Source: Fragum whitleyi (taxonomy: Eukaryota; Mollusca; Bivalvia; Cardiida; Cardiidae). Taken from it: DNA of 64,000 bases. Every line of letters begins with the position of its first letter. Positions within the stretch are counted from its first letter, which is position 1. The stretch spans positions 35,172,215-35,236,214 of the forward strand of contig OX411559.1 in NCBI GenBank assembly GCA_948146395.1. The letters run 5' to 3'. Made by a program: the position numbers and the translations under genes. The notes under the pieces were generated by a model that had not been told where the DNA came from, did no database searches, and saw nothing but the letters and a program-made list of their open reading frames with translations. This document shows, piece after piece, positions 1 through 10,114 of the stretch.

Positions 1-640
1 AATATTTTTTATATTACACAGGTGTTATTACACTAGTGGAATAACTATGCAAATGAGCCCTGTGCAAATAGCAACATTGTTATTTTACCATGAAAATGAC
101 ATCATAATGAATGGAATGTTGTTATTTTAAATACGGTGTTACATGATGCGTAGAAAATTTCTATTAAGGATTTTTATTAAGGATGGTGTCATACTACAAA
201 TAGATTGTCATATTTGTGTCCATAAAATACCAAATTTATTGAATTCGTCATCTAAAACAGATAAAACTTGGCACAGCCTCCTTTTCATCTTTTTATGCCC
301 CCGATAGGGAGGCATCATAAATTTGACTTGTCCGTCTGTCCGTCCGTCCGTCCGTCCGTCATTCCGTCCAAAAACTTTAACATTGGCCATAACTTCCTTA
401 TTACTTAACATATTCGCATCATACTTTACCACAACATTCCTTGGTACATTACCTTTCTGTAGGCACATACTTTGGTGACCTTGACCCCTGGATGACCTTG
501 ACCTTCAACATAGATTGGCCATAATTTAAAATCAAAGCGGTGTCGGGGGCATTGTCATCTTACAGTGACAGCTCTTGTTATAGATGACTCGTTTAATAAA
601 TGTGGTATTTCATGACCGCTCATTCATTATCCTCTATTTC
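1..640. mobile_element. Foldback element, interrupted by an 'atgccccc' element
   Basis: The arms (ataccaaatttattgaattc near 229 and agatgactcgtttaataaat near 582) are inverted copies flanking the insertion at 290-580. The left part (ttacactagtggaataacta and so on) recurs inverted at 46470-46600, so this is a repeat family. Its left end lies outside or at the window edge. Confidence 0.55.
290..580. mobile_element. 'atgcccccgatagg...gtcgggggcat' element, copy 1
   Basis: It starts ttttatgcccccgatagggag, has a tccg-repeat, and ends gtcgggggcattgtcatctt followed by acagctcttgtta. Copies at 14398 and 62363 share both ends; this one is longer internally. Confidence 0.6.
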
Positions 641-1398
641 AGTACCACTACCTAAAATCATAAGTAGGGTTTTAAGGGATGCAGGTTTTGCGCATCTTAA
701 ACACAAAAATATGGTGGCCAGGACCCTGAAAACTATTTGATGTGAGTCCTATAGACTCTCTGGGGATCCCCTTCTGAAAAGAATTGAAGCCTGTTTTTTA
801 CAAGCTTCAATTCTTTCCTGAAGTTGAGTCCCAAATATTAATATATTTCCATCAATTTCTTTACCTTTAACCAGGTAATTGCTCTAGATTTAGAAATACA
901 AGACTATAGCCTACAGAAAATAGACTAAACCTAAGGGAGGGACTCCCAAAACTTAAGAAAGGACCCCTAACATTGCAATGATTGAGTCCTTTGGAAACCC
1001 CTTTTTTATGTCAAACTTAAACACTACATAATTATGGGTTTGGAAATTCAGAGATTTCTCACTTATTTTTGATGGCAAAATTTCACTTGTCAAACTTAAA
1101 GATTAAGACTTCTTAACTATTACAAATTTATCATGCTGGAGATTATTGGATATTGGAAACACTGAGGGAAAAATTTAAAAAAAAAAAAGAAAAAAAAAAG
1201 GGTTTTATCAATAATTTCTTCCTTTTTCAATAAGTTGTTTATCCGAAACACCAGTAAATTATGAAACATGAATTGGGTTGTTGTCTGCACACTCTTCCAA
1301 GTCTAGGCCAGGCTTTAGGCCAAAGTTCACAGCTAGCTTGAGGATCAAAGTCAGATTGTCTAGAGACTGGAGGCAATGTGAAACCCTCGTGAGAGAGC

Positions 1399-1677
1399 AG
1401 CCTTGGTCATAGCGAAGTTGGTAGTGTGTCAGACTGCCAATCTAGACATCCCTGGTTTGATCCCCGACAGGGGCACTCATTCTTTCCAACTATTTGTCTC
1501 CCACCAATGGGTCAATAATTGTAGACCTACAGGAATAGCAGCTGGAGGCTTAGAAAGAATGTATTGGTAGTGTTGGTGTGTGAAATCCCAAGACTCCATT
1601 GAAAAGTGCTCCCGCCGCCACGATATAACCGAAAAATTGTTGAAAGTGGTGTAAAACCCCATTTAAACAAACAAACC
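1399..1677 (+). mobile_element. tRNA-derived SINE (common family), copy 1
   Basis: The tRNA-like head (gcgaagttggtagtgtgtca, then a B-box-like gtttgatccc) is followed by the family body ending at aaaccccatttaaacaaacaaa. Same body as the copies listed below. Confidence 0.75.
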
Positions 1678-1794
1678 ACGGGAGATAGCAGCTGGAGGCT
1701 AGGAAAGAATGTGATGGTAGGACTGGTTAGAGAATAACACACTTCAAAACAAGGAAGTTTAACTGATCATCATTCTGTATAAAACCTGCATTAG

Positions 1795-2365
1795 ATACTG
1801 TAGTTACTCTTATAAATGCTCCCGGGAGCTATACATAATATGGTCTTGGAGCTTATCAAGGGAAGCTATTGTGATCGTATTATGTCTGGCGTCCGTCGTC
1901 AGTCATCTGTTGTGCGTCCTCCATCATCCACAATTCCTTTAAACAGTTTCTCCTCTTAAACCGAAGGGCAAATCTTGATAAAACTTGGCAGGGAAGTTCC
2001 TTGGGTCAAGCTCTATCAAAGTTGTTCAAATAAATGAAATTCCCCCATTAACTTTCCCTTTACCCTTAACAAAAAGGGTGAAAATAGGAAAATCTTCAAA
2101 AATCTTCTTCTCTGAAACCAGAAGGCAGACAACTTTCATATTTAGTATGTAGCATCATCTAGTGGACCTCTACCAAGTTTGTTCACATCAAGACCCAGGG
2201 GTCATATTTGGGCTCCACCCAGCACAAGCCATTTTACAAAGAATCAAAGAGCAAAAATCTTTGAAAATCTTCTTCTCTTAAACCAGATGGCAGACAGATT
2301 TTATATTTGGTATGTAGCATCATCTAGTGGACCTCTACCGGTTTGTTCATATCAAGACCCTGGTG
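1795..2365 (+). repeat. Degenerate 'agctattgtgatc' repeat with internal near-duplications
   Basis: It begins like the 'agctcacctgagcac' family (gggaagctattgtgatcg, gtccgtcgtcagtc). It holds two similar stretches of about 150 bp around aatcttcttctctgaaacca (2102) and aatcttcttctcttaaacca (2267). Non-coding. Confidence 0.5.
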
Positions 2366-2535
2366 TCAATTAAAAATAGTATCTAATAATTTTAAGAAAA
2401 CATTGTTTTCAAAGATGAAAACAATGGAATCTAACATTTTCTTTATTAAAAGCATTGTCTTGTACTATTTTCTATAAAAGAAATTGGATTTGTTATCTGG
2501 TTAGATATAAAACAAAACACCAACATTTACTTCAG

Positions 2536-3263
2536 ATTAAAAGAATGAATCAAAGGAATACCACATTAGTACATATTGTTGGAAACAAACTTATTGTTAT
2601 TTGGCATTCCTAACACGCTTTCGCATGCATACTTATATTAGTTATAAGATCTTTTATACTGTCTCTCATTTCAGATTGCGAGAATAAAAATATAATCAAA
2701 GGAAAACAACATCATTGCACATATTGTTGGAAATCAATCAATTGTTATTCGGCACTCCTAACACTCTTTGGCATGCATACTTATATTAGTTATAAGATCT
2801 GTTATACAGTCTCTCATATCAGATTGCAAGAATAAAAGAAATATCAAAGGAATTCCATATTAATGCACATATTGTGGAAAAAACATTTGATAGTTATTCG
2901 GCATTCCTGACACACTTTCTAGTGTGCATACGTGTATTAGTTGTGAGACCTGTTACACTGTCTCTCGTTTCAATTTGGGAGAATAAAAATAATTAAAGGA
3001 ATACGTCACCAGTGAATGTATTGCAGGAAGACATTTGAATGTTTTTCTCTATACAAACACATGTCCATGTGCGTGCTTCTAAAAGTTGTAAGAACTGTCA
3101 TACCGTCTCTCATTTCAGATAATGAGCGTAAAAGAATGTCCTTGGTATACCTCATCAGTCCACATATAGTGGAAAACATTAGATTGTTATTTGTCACTCC
3201 TAATACACCTTCAGGTGCAAACATAATTAGTTATAAGAACTGTTTTACCGTCTCTCGTTTCAG
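2536..3263 (+). pseudogene. Five decayed first-finger units in tandem upstream of E1
   Basis: Exon-like starts at 2536, 2675, 2823, 2973 and 3119, then intact E1 at 3264, are spaced 139 to 150 bp. Each unit has an acceptor (ttcag or tctctcatttcag), an E1-like start (attgcgagaataaaa), the finger-1 'tgcacatattgttgg' or a decayed form of it, and a decayed 'gcactcctaacacac...cat..atac' matching E1 up to the second His. About 40 bp of intron-like sequence (ttagttataagatctgttat) follows, then the next acceptor. The fourth unit has lost its AG (tttcaa). The second finger is missing from all five. Frames are broken, so I call them relics, though some acceptors remain intact. Confidence 0.75.
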
Positions 3264-3472
3264 ATTACGAGAATAAAAGAATAATCAAAGGAATACCACA
3301 TCAATGCACATATTGTTGGAAATCATTTGATTGTAATTCAGCACTTCAGACGCATATCCGCGTACACACAGGGGAGAGACCATATTCTTGTAACGATTGT
3401 GGGCGACGTTTTACTCAGAAAGGTCACATGTTGAGGCATCGGGTCACTGCACATTATCAACCACCATCATAG
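3264..3472 (+). CDS. E1: alternative terminal exon, two C2H2 zinc fingers
   Basis: This exon codes 68 residues plus TAG after a tctctcgtttcag acceptor (3251-3263). The first two bases (AT) complete a split codon, Asp if the upstream base is G; the frame then starts at 3266. Finger 1 starts CTYC (TGC at 3305) with helix -1/2/3/6 = C,S,A,T. The linker is TGERPY. Finger 2 is CNDC...HRVTAH (H-x4-H) with helix Q,G,H,R. Its likely role is a DNA-binding tail joined by splicing to a common upstream part outside the window. Oddity: the last codons (PPS, stop) come from a SINE inserted right after CAA at 3460; the older ending appears to be CAA TAA, now at 3838-3843. Five decayed copies of the first finger precede it. 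The two-finger reading is certain; expression is inferred. Confidence 0.88.
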
Positions 3473-3826
3473 CCCAGTGGTAGGGCGACTGATTATAATT
3501 CAAAAGGTCGGAGGTTCAATTCCATGGCTGCACTCATTCTTTTCAACTATTTATCTTCTAACAATAAGTTAAAAAATCATAGACCTATGTGGGATAGCAG
3601 CTGGAGGCTGGGAAAGATGTGATTGTACTGGTGTGAGGTGCTATTGTTAGGAGCTCCAGCCATCGTGATATCACTGAAATAATCTTAAAAGCGACGTTAA
3701 ACCCCATTCAAACAAACAAAATCGATTCCCGACAGCTTCACTCATTCTTTCCGACTATCCATCCGCTGCATAATAACCAAAAGATTTTTGAAAGCGGCAT
3801 AAAACCCCATTCAAACAAGCAAACGC
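3461..3826 (+). mobile_element. SINE insertion into the 3' end of exon E1
   Basis: The SINE lies between two copies of the 14-bp target ctgcacattatcaa (3447-3460 and 3827-3840). It holds one nearly full body (3461-3720) and a second partial body (3721-3826), so it is dimeric or nested. It supplies the current last three codons and stop of E1. Confidence 0.85.
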
Positions 3827-4032
3827 TGCACATTATCAATAAACAGCAATAGGGAAATATAGGAATTGGCTTAGCTGGAGATGGTTTCTGCTCAAAATAC
3901 TCTTTAAGGTAGTGGATCCATTATATAACCGCATCATTGTGGAACTTATCATTTTTCACTATGTTGACCGAGGTTTCCTAATGAAAATCATTAGAAGAAG
4001 TTAAAAAGAACATTTAAGGCTATGAATACCTG

Positions 4033-4198
4033 CTTAAGGTAGTGGACCTGAAGTAGTTCCGCATCTATTGGAAATTTTGGTCTTTAACATTTTTAACCGA
4101 GGTTTCTTAATGAAAATCATTAGGAAACCTCGGTTGACATTGTGAAAGATTATGCATTCTGAAATATTGCGGAACTATTACAGGTCCACTACCTTAAG
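4033..4198. mobile_element. MITE-like element with 18-bp perfect terminal inverted repeats
   Basis: The ends are cttaaggtagtggacctg (4033-4050) and its exact reverse complement (4181-4198). An inner hairpin pairs gaggtttcttaatg with cattaggaaacctc. A decayed relative covers about 3906-4020, and a fragment lies near 14100-14175. Confidence 0.7.
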
Positions 4199-4329
4199 GG
4201 GCTTTTGTAACAGTGTCTGCGGCTAGCTGGTTATTGTGTTACTGTTGCTTTCGTCATCACTTTGACATGTTAGATTTTTTGGTATGACCAACTTTGTTAT
4301 TGTCTATATCTCAGTGAGAAATATCTTTC

Positions 4330-4388
4330 AAGATTTTGAATCTTGAAACGCAGGCATATGTGTTCACCATCACAGGAGAAACAAGGTA
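4330..4388 (+). pseudogene. Relic of a first zinc finger
   Basis: After an acceptor-like ctttcaag, the stretch aggcatatgtgttcaccat and the following caggagaaacaagg align with the end of finger 1 and the linker in E1/E2 (His, linker, GEK). It translates as R-H-M...Q-E-K with the Thr-Gly of the linker lost. There are no Cys pairs and no second finger. Confidence 0.4.
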
Positions 4389-4729
4389 GATAGCTCTAAA
4401 TATTTATGTAAGCATTATTCTACTTATCTACTGATTTGTTGACTTTAAAACATCTGCACTAGAGTGTGGCCATCTCTAGGGCTGCACAGTATGACAATCA
4501 TAAATTCCAACTCTATACTTATTCATGGAATTTGGGGTATTTTTCCAATTTTAACAAAATATAGAAAATATGTAGCCTGAAATCCCGTGATTGTTTTGAT
4601 CTTAATTGCCTCATCAAGACAAATCCAATGATTTCCCTCAATGTAGAGTTTGTTGCATGGTTGTTGAATTGAAATAGACCTAAATACTATTTTAAATCCC
4701 TCTTTCCATAGCTCTGTATTTACTTTCAG

Positions 4730-4917
4730 ACTTTGGATTGAAGTCACACGAATGCAAAGTTTGTGGTAAATCATTTGATCGCAAATCTGCTCTTCAAACA
4801 CATATTCGCGTCCACACAGGGGAGAAACCATATTCCTGTGATGTCTGTGGACGAGGATTCTCGCAGAAAGGACACATGTTGCGACATAAAGTTACACATT
4901 TAAATGTACCAATTTGA
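4730..4917 (+). CDS. E2: alternative terminal exon, two C2H2 zinc fingers
   Basis: The acceptor tttactttcag ends at 4729. AC completes a split codon (Asp with G), and the frame runs from 4732 to a TGA at 4915-4917, giving 61 residues. Finger 1 is CKVC with helix R,S,A,T; the linker is TGEKPY; finger 2 is CDVC...HKVTH with helix Q,G,H,R. The tail is LNVPI. Apart from finger-1 position -1 (Arg instead of Cys) its contact residues match E1, so E1 and E2 are probably sister duplicates. A decayed copy of its second finger lies about 420 bp downstream. An AATAAA at 5193-5198 could be its polyadenylation signal. It has no start codon before the fingers, which argues against a separate small gene. 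Confidence 0.9.
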
Positions 4918-5192
4918 CATATTTGATTTCTGTATTTGGAAACTGTCATAAAGACAATTTCTTGTTACAGAAAGCAAACACTGCAAGGTTACCCTTGCAT
5001 GCTTACACACAATCTTACCTATAAGGGTACCATGTCATCCTGATATAATTATGTATAGGAAATGTTGATATCACCATCGCTTTGTCTTAATTTTAAATGA
5101 TTCCATAGTTATTAGATAAAAATTCCATTACCACATTGTTATATTTCAGCATAATATTCTATCTCATATATTCTTTTGTAAGAACTGAGAGA

Positions 5193-5198
5193 AATAAA
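5193..5198 (+). promoter_or_regulatory. Candidate polyadenylation signal for E2
   Basis: AATAAA about 280 bp past the E2 stop. AT-rich sequence yields many such hexamers, so this is weak. Confidence 0.3.
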
Positions 5199-5334
5199 GG
5201 TCATTGAATTGTATTGTACTGTTTTGTATTGACATAAAGTAACACATAAATTCGAAGATTCAGTGTACTCAGTGTATATACAATGTATATACACTTAGTA
5301 CAGACATTCACTAAACCCTCGTAATTTGACATTC

Positions 5335-5392
5335 AATTTTTTGGACAGAAAGGACACGTCCTGCTACATAAAGGAACACATTTTAATGTACT
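5335..5392 (+). pseudogene. Relic of a second zinc finger (E2-like)
   Basis: The frame at 5343 reads GQKGHVLLHKGTHFNV, close to E2's [15 protein letters not shown]; the helix and both His codons survive but the Cys pair and the first finger are gone. A shorter echo, cataaagtaacacata at 5232-5247, matches the same HKVTH codons. Confidence 0.6.
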
Positions 5393-5554
5393 GTGTCATC
5401 CCATTTTTAGACAAAGATTTCTAACAGATTGGTGGACAAGTGCTACCATAGTACAGTATTTAGTGACTCATTTCAATATACAAATGCAACAGTGCATAAG
5501 TATACGATACATTCTTTGATAAAGGGCTGGTGCTGCTGGTGTTAAGTGACACAT

Positions 5555-5832
5555 TGGGCCAACTTATTTCTCCCCTGGGCGGGGCCCGATTTGGTTGTTT
5601 TTCAGCCGGGCCACAATTAGAAACTAGCCCCTGTGTTCCGGTTGACAAGATGCTACAAACCGTTTTCTAATTATACCCCGCTTTGCGCGTGCACATGCTT
5701 GCGAAAAAGGGTATGATTTGAAAACGGTTTGTATCATCTTGTCAGCCGGAACACAGGGGCTGGATTCTAATTGTGGCCTGGCTGAAAAACATCAAAATCG
5801 GGACCCTTTCGGGCGAGAAATAAGTTGGCCCA
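5555..5832. mobile_element. Large palindromic element, about 278 bp
   Basis: The arms run from tgggccaacttatttctccc on the left to the matching ataagttggccca on the right. Further pairs include ttcagccgggccacaattag with ctaattgtggcctggctgaa, and ctgtgttccggttgac with gtcagccggaacacag. Nearly the whole length can fold on itself. A relative lies at 42139-42314. Confidence 0.75.
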
Positions 5833-6021
5833 CTGATTTATGCAAGTGTTATCCAACTGTTGTTGGAGGATTGCCAACAATTTTCAAGCATGTTTGCATT
5901 TTAAAACATACATTTATGTACTTGTTCAATAGCCCATTTGTGTTGGTGGTTTATCACAATGGAAGACACATGCTGCTGAAGTAATACATATATATAGTGA
6001 TGTTTTTGTTTTTCCAAATCT

Positions 6022-6093
6022 ATGGCTCAGTGCGAAACAGTTATAACTCCCTATAATCATATAGGGAGTTACAACTGTTTCTAGCTGAGCCAT
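6022..6093. repeat. Long hairpin 'ggctcag..acagtt..ataggg' copy
   Basis: The arms tggctcagtgcgaaacagtt and ataactccctat fold back on atagggagttacaactgttt and ctagctgagcca. Related hairpins occur at 10496, 28620, 36412, 41121 and, partly, 52600 and 47470. Confidence 0.7.
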
Positions 6094-6198
6094 CGAAATT
6101 TACCCAGAAATCATTCTTTTGATGAAAGTGGAAATCGTCGATTTTGCTGTCTTTTTATGCTGCCCGAAGGGAGTGCATATAGCCGCCGCTTCGTCTGT

Positions 6199-6860
6199 CC
6201 GTCCGTCCGTCCATTTCCACCTATTTCTCCATAACCCTTGGGCCAAATCAAATGAAACTTACCATGTGAACTCCCTATGATATAGTGATGATGCATCTGT
6301 GATGGTTTTTGGATTTGAGGCCTCGTCACGGGAAAAGGGGACTTAGGGTAAAAAACAGTTTTTCCCAAATTTCTCCTAGTCCAACAGTCAGAATTTAGTG
6401 AAATTTCATATTTGAGTAGCAAATCAGATGCCCTTTACTATAAACAATTTGAAATTAACGTAAAAAAAAAATATCATGGAAAAAGGGGGCTGAATGTTTG
6501 TTACCTTACGTTAGCATGTAAAATAGTAATTCCGTCCGTCCGTCCCCACCTATTTCTCCATAACCCTTGGGCCAAATCAAATGAAACTTACCATGTGAAC
6601 TCCCTATGATATAGTGATGATGCATCTGTGATGGTTTTTGGATTTGAGGCCTCGTCACGGGAAAAGGGGACTTAGGGTAAAAAACAGTTTTTCCCAAATT
6701 TCTCCTAGTCCAACAGTCAGAATTTAGTGAAATTTCATATTTGAGTAGCAAATCAGATGCCCTTTACTATAAACAATTTGAAATTAACGTAAAAAAAAAA
6801 AATATCATGGAAAAAGGGGGCTAAATGTTTGTTACCTTTACGCTAGCGCGTAAAATACAG
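6199..6860 (+). repeat. Near-identical tandem duplication, 329-bp period
   Basis: The stretch from ctatttctccataacccttg at 6221 recurs at 6550 with almost no changes through the atatcatgg regions, which indicates a recent duplication. A third, more diverged partial copy follows at about 6867-7020. It is non-coding; the apparent identical ORFs on the minus strand are a by-product. Confidence 0.8.
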
Positions 6861-7062
6861 TTATTCTTTCATTTCTCCTAGTCTCATGCTCAGAATTTGA
6901 TGAAATTTCACATTTCAGTAGCAAATCAGATGCCCTTTACCATAAGGTATTTGATATTTGTGTCTAAAAATATGTCATGCAAAAAGGGAGTTTAATGTTT
7001 GTTACCTTCATGTTTGCTGTATAAGATAACATCTTATTTGAGTCCTTGCAATCTGACCACAG

Positions 7063-7545
7063 AGCATATCTCCTAAAGTATAATAGCTATCAACTTGAAA
7101 CCTTATGGGTGGATAGATCTTATGGAGGAGAAGTGCAGTGCACAAGAACTACAACTCTTGCTTGCATAATTTTGGAGTTATTGCCCTTTGTTATTTTTTA
7201 TACTTAGATTATGTCTGGAGCATATCTCCTAAAGTATAATAGCTATTAACTTGAAACTTAATGGGTGGATAGATCTTATAGAGGAGAAGTGCAGTGTACA
7301 AGAACTGCAACTCTTGCTTGCATAATTTTGGAGTTATTGCCCTTTGTTATTTTTGATACTTAGATTTTGTCTGGAGCATATCTCCTAAAGTATAATAGCT
7401 ATCAACTTGAATCTTTATGGGTGGATAGATCTCTTAGAGGAGAAGTGCAATACACCTGAACTACAACTCTTGCTTGCATAATTTTGGAGTTATTGCCCTT
7501 TGTTATTTTTATTACTTAGATTTTATAGGAGGCAAATCTTTGACA
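7063..7545 (+). repeat. Three tandem units of about 156 bp
   Basis: agcatatctcctaaagtata begins units at about 7063, 7218 and 7375, each with gcataattttggagttattg near the end. They are related to the interior of the 'gccccc...gcactt' elements at 26991, 29879 and 35893. Confidence 0.75.
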
Positions 7546-7683
7546 GTACATAGAATCTTTTATCTATTAGGCTTCAGTTTACTATCAAGCTTTCTTGGCG
7601 GGGGATGTCCATGTCCAACATGGCTCTTGTTTTTGTGACAATGCCTTATTCGGGGAGCATAATCCGTCTCTGACGGCTCTTGT

Positions 7684-7931
7684 TTAACTCTTGTTATGCT
7701 GAATAAATTTTGGCTAAAAATTTTCGTCAAAATCAAAGGGCAAAAAGCACTGAAAGTTACCAACTGTAGGTCAATTTTTATTTGTAAAACTAAATATTTT
7801 GACAATTCTGGTTTGAAAGTGAGAAACAGGTGGTGTAGGCTTACATCAGACTGTACATATGTGCAGGCTGGTGTTTGTCTATAGCTCCTGCCAAAGCAGA
7901 AATATTCCGGGTTCAGCATGACAAGGGTTAA
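7684..7931. mobile_element. TTAA-flanked MITE, family 2, copy 1
   Basis: TTAA at both ends, with terminal repeats ctcttgttatgctgaa and ttcagcatgacaaggg. TTAA targets are typical of piggyBac-type elements. Other copies: 42387 and 44501. Confidence 0.65.
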
Positions 7932-8472
7932 GATAATTAGTAAGGGTAGTCTATCTTAGGGTACATCTTAAACTTGCAATTTAAGGTATTTTCAAATGAA
8001 AATAAACATAAGAATTATTAATAAAAATGAATCTTTTTTTTTTCTCAAATTTTAATTGACCAGGAAGAATTCCAAGTAATTGTTTTACTTTAGAAAAGAC
8101 ATGTTTGGGAATTAAAGGAAAATGTGTCTATCTGACTGTATGAACAGGTACTAGCAAAACTTGTGGGGGTACTAGCTACATATAGGTCCAACATTTGCCA
8201 AAATTATGGCTCCTTTGGCTTGCACATTTTAGATACAAACCTGATCACTATACAATGCGTCTGTTCTGTTTTACTAAACATCTAATGATCTCTTTTTCTT
8301 GCATAGTCAAAATTTAAGTTGCTTCTAAAGTTGCATTTAAATGTGGAATTCAGCCATGCATCATCTAATTGGAATCGTCTTCTAAAGATCAATCCAATGA
8401 GTTATTGCAAGGCAGAATCTAACAATGAATGCAAACACCATGTACGATTTTGTGAATCTGACCTATGATTAA

Positions 8473-8939
8473 TTTTTATGCCCCGTATCGAAAGATCAGG
8501 GGCATATTGTTTTACCGTTGTCCTTCTGTCTGTCCGTCTGTCTGTCTGTCTGTCTGTCTGTCTGCAAAAGTTAACCAAAAAACTTAACATTGCCAATATC
8601 TTCAAGCCTATTCAAGATACACGGCTCATATTTGGCATGATGATAGATCTCAATGATCCGCATCTGCTGATACCAAAGTCAAGGTCATGTGACAAGGTCA
8701 AGGTCATCTGTCAAGGTCAAATAACTCAAAAAGTTAACAAAAAACTTAAAATTGCCAATATATTCAAGCCTATTCAAGATACAAGGCTCATATTTGGGAT
8801 AATGATAGATCTCAATGATCCACATCCGCTGGTACCAAAGTCAAGGTCATGTTACAAGGTCAAGGTCATCTGTCAAGGTCTAACTTTGAAAAAAAATGCT
8901 GTTACGGGGGCATTCTTGTTTCACAAACACATCTTGTTT
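8473..8939. mobile_element. 'atgccccgtatcg...gggggcat' element, copy 1
   Basis: It starts tttttatgccccgtatcg and ends gggggcattcttgtttcaca followed by aacacatcttgttt. It has a tctg/tccg repeat and an internal 143-bp duplication (ccaatatcttcaagcctatt and ccaatatattcaagcctatt). An open frame runs through it but is repeat sequence. Other copies: 23591 and 56727. Confidence 0.65.
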
Positions 8940-9160
8940 CGTAAGAAGTTTAGCAAAACGGACCCCTGTTTACAAGGTGAATTTTACACAAGTCTTAGCC
9001 CGTTGTACATGAATTACTGATCTGAGAACAAATTCCGAATGAATTTGACCTCAAGATATCTAGTTAACAATATTGAGTCTAAAGAATCTTAGATTGAAAG
9101 TGATCACCAAATCCCTTTTTGTGGGTTCTCATTGTTGAGATGATGACATTGAGTACCTGC

Positions 9161-9391
9161 TTAACCCTTTCCTGTTTTTACAAAATTTTGGACCTGTCCA
9201 AATTCAAAGGTTTTGCAGACGAAAAATTAAAAATGGATTTAATTTGAAAAATAACCATTCTGTAGGGTAGAAAACAGTGTGGAAAGAGAAGAAATTGCTT
9301 GTCAGAAGCAATTTCTTCTTTTTTCACAAAGTTTTCTCAACCATAAAATCACAGGCACGTAAAAAGCAGGGTTTAAACAGCAAAGGGTTAA
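9161..9391 (-). mobile_element. TTAA-flanked MITE, family 1, copy 1
   Basis: TTAA both ends; terminal repeats ccctttcctgttt and its partner aaacagcaaaggg. The centre has a hairpin, gaagaaattgcttgtcagaa and so on. Minus orientation relative to copies at 10820, 19901 and 47611. Confidence 0.75.
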
Positions 9392-9513
9392 CACAGGGTT
9401 TGTTACAGATTACTATCAGTCGTAGAAAGATTGGATAATATAGACTTAAGATCTTAATATTTAATATATTAAGATCTAAAATCTATATAACCCCTCTTTA
9501 TACAACTGATATT

Positions 9514-9794
9514 TGCCACCATCCTAGCGCAGTTGTTAGTGCTTTAGACTGTCAATCTAAAGATCCCCAGTTTGATCCTGTACAGCAGCACTCATCCTTT
9601 TGCTACTAATTGTCACCAATCAATGGGTCAATGATCGTAGACCTTTGTGGTATTGCATCTGGAGGATAGGAAAGGATGTAATGGTGGTACTGGTGTGAGT
9701 TATGCCTAGGAATCTATTGCAAGATGTTCCAGCCCATGTGATATGACTGTAAGGATTTTAAAGCAGCTGAAACTCTTTTCAAACCAACAAATAG
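9514..9794 (+). mobile_element. tRNA-derived SINE, older insertion shared by both segmental copies
   Basis: Flanked by the 10-bp duplication aactgatatt (9504-9513 and 9795-9804). The orthologous SINE lies at 17500 onward in copy B, so it predates the segmental duplication. Confidence 0.8.
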
Positions 9795-9803
9795 AACTGA
9801 TAT

Positions 9804-9818
9804 TCCCTTTCAGATACT
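9804..9818 (+). promoter_or_regulatory. Duplicated 3' splice acceptor of E3 (upstream copy)
   Basis: tccctttcagatact here is identical to 10105-10119 at the real start of E3. It is the target-site duplication of the SINE at 9819-10104. Use of this copy would splice into SINE sequence. Confidence 0.75.
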
Positions 9819-10104
9819 AGCCGCAGCAATAGTGCAGTTGGTAGCGCACCAGACTTCTAATCCAGGGGTCTTTATTCGCACGGGTTCGATCCCCGGCCGC
9901 GGCACTTATCCTTTCCGACATTTGTCTTCCACCAATGGGTAGATAATCGTAAACCTATGTGGAATAGCAACTGGAGGCTAGGAAAGGGATGTGGTGGTAG
10001 TACTGGTGTGAGAAATACCAGGAATCTATCGTTAGGTGCTCCAGTCGTCGCTATATAACTGAGAGATTGTTGAAAGGGACGTAAAACCCCAATTCAAATT
10101 CAAA
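9819..10104 (+). mobile_element. tRNA-derived SINE inserted at the E3 splice acceptor
   Basis: A well-preserved head (gtgcagttggtagcgcacca, then gggttcgatccc) and body, ending ccccaattcaaattcaaa. It has a 15-bp target duplication and is absent from the paralogous site beside E4, so it is younger than that duplication. Confidence 0.88.
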
Positions 10105-10114
10105 TCCCTTTCAG

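Noticed and set aside
6111..6751. Two nearly identical minus-strand open frames
   Set aside because: They are by-products of the 329-bp tandem DNA duplication, with no known motif and no splice or start context.
8478..9020. The longest open frame in the window (180 codons)
   Set aside because: It runs through a tctg repeat and an internally duplicated mobile element; the repeated peptide comes from the 143-bp DNA repeat and has no recognisable domain.
9830..9905. tRNA genes
   Set aside because: Several A-box/B-box segments (here and at 53965, 51180 minus, 45960) are heads of SINE copies with the same downstream body, so they are not independent tRNA genes.
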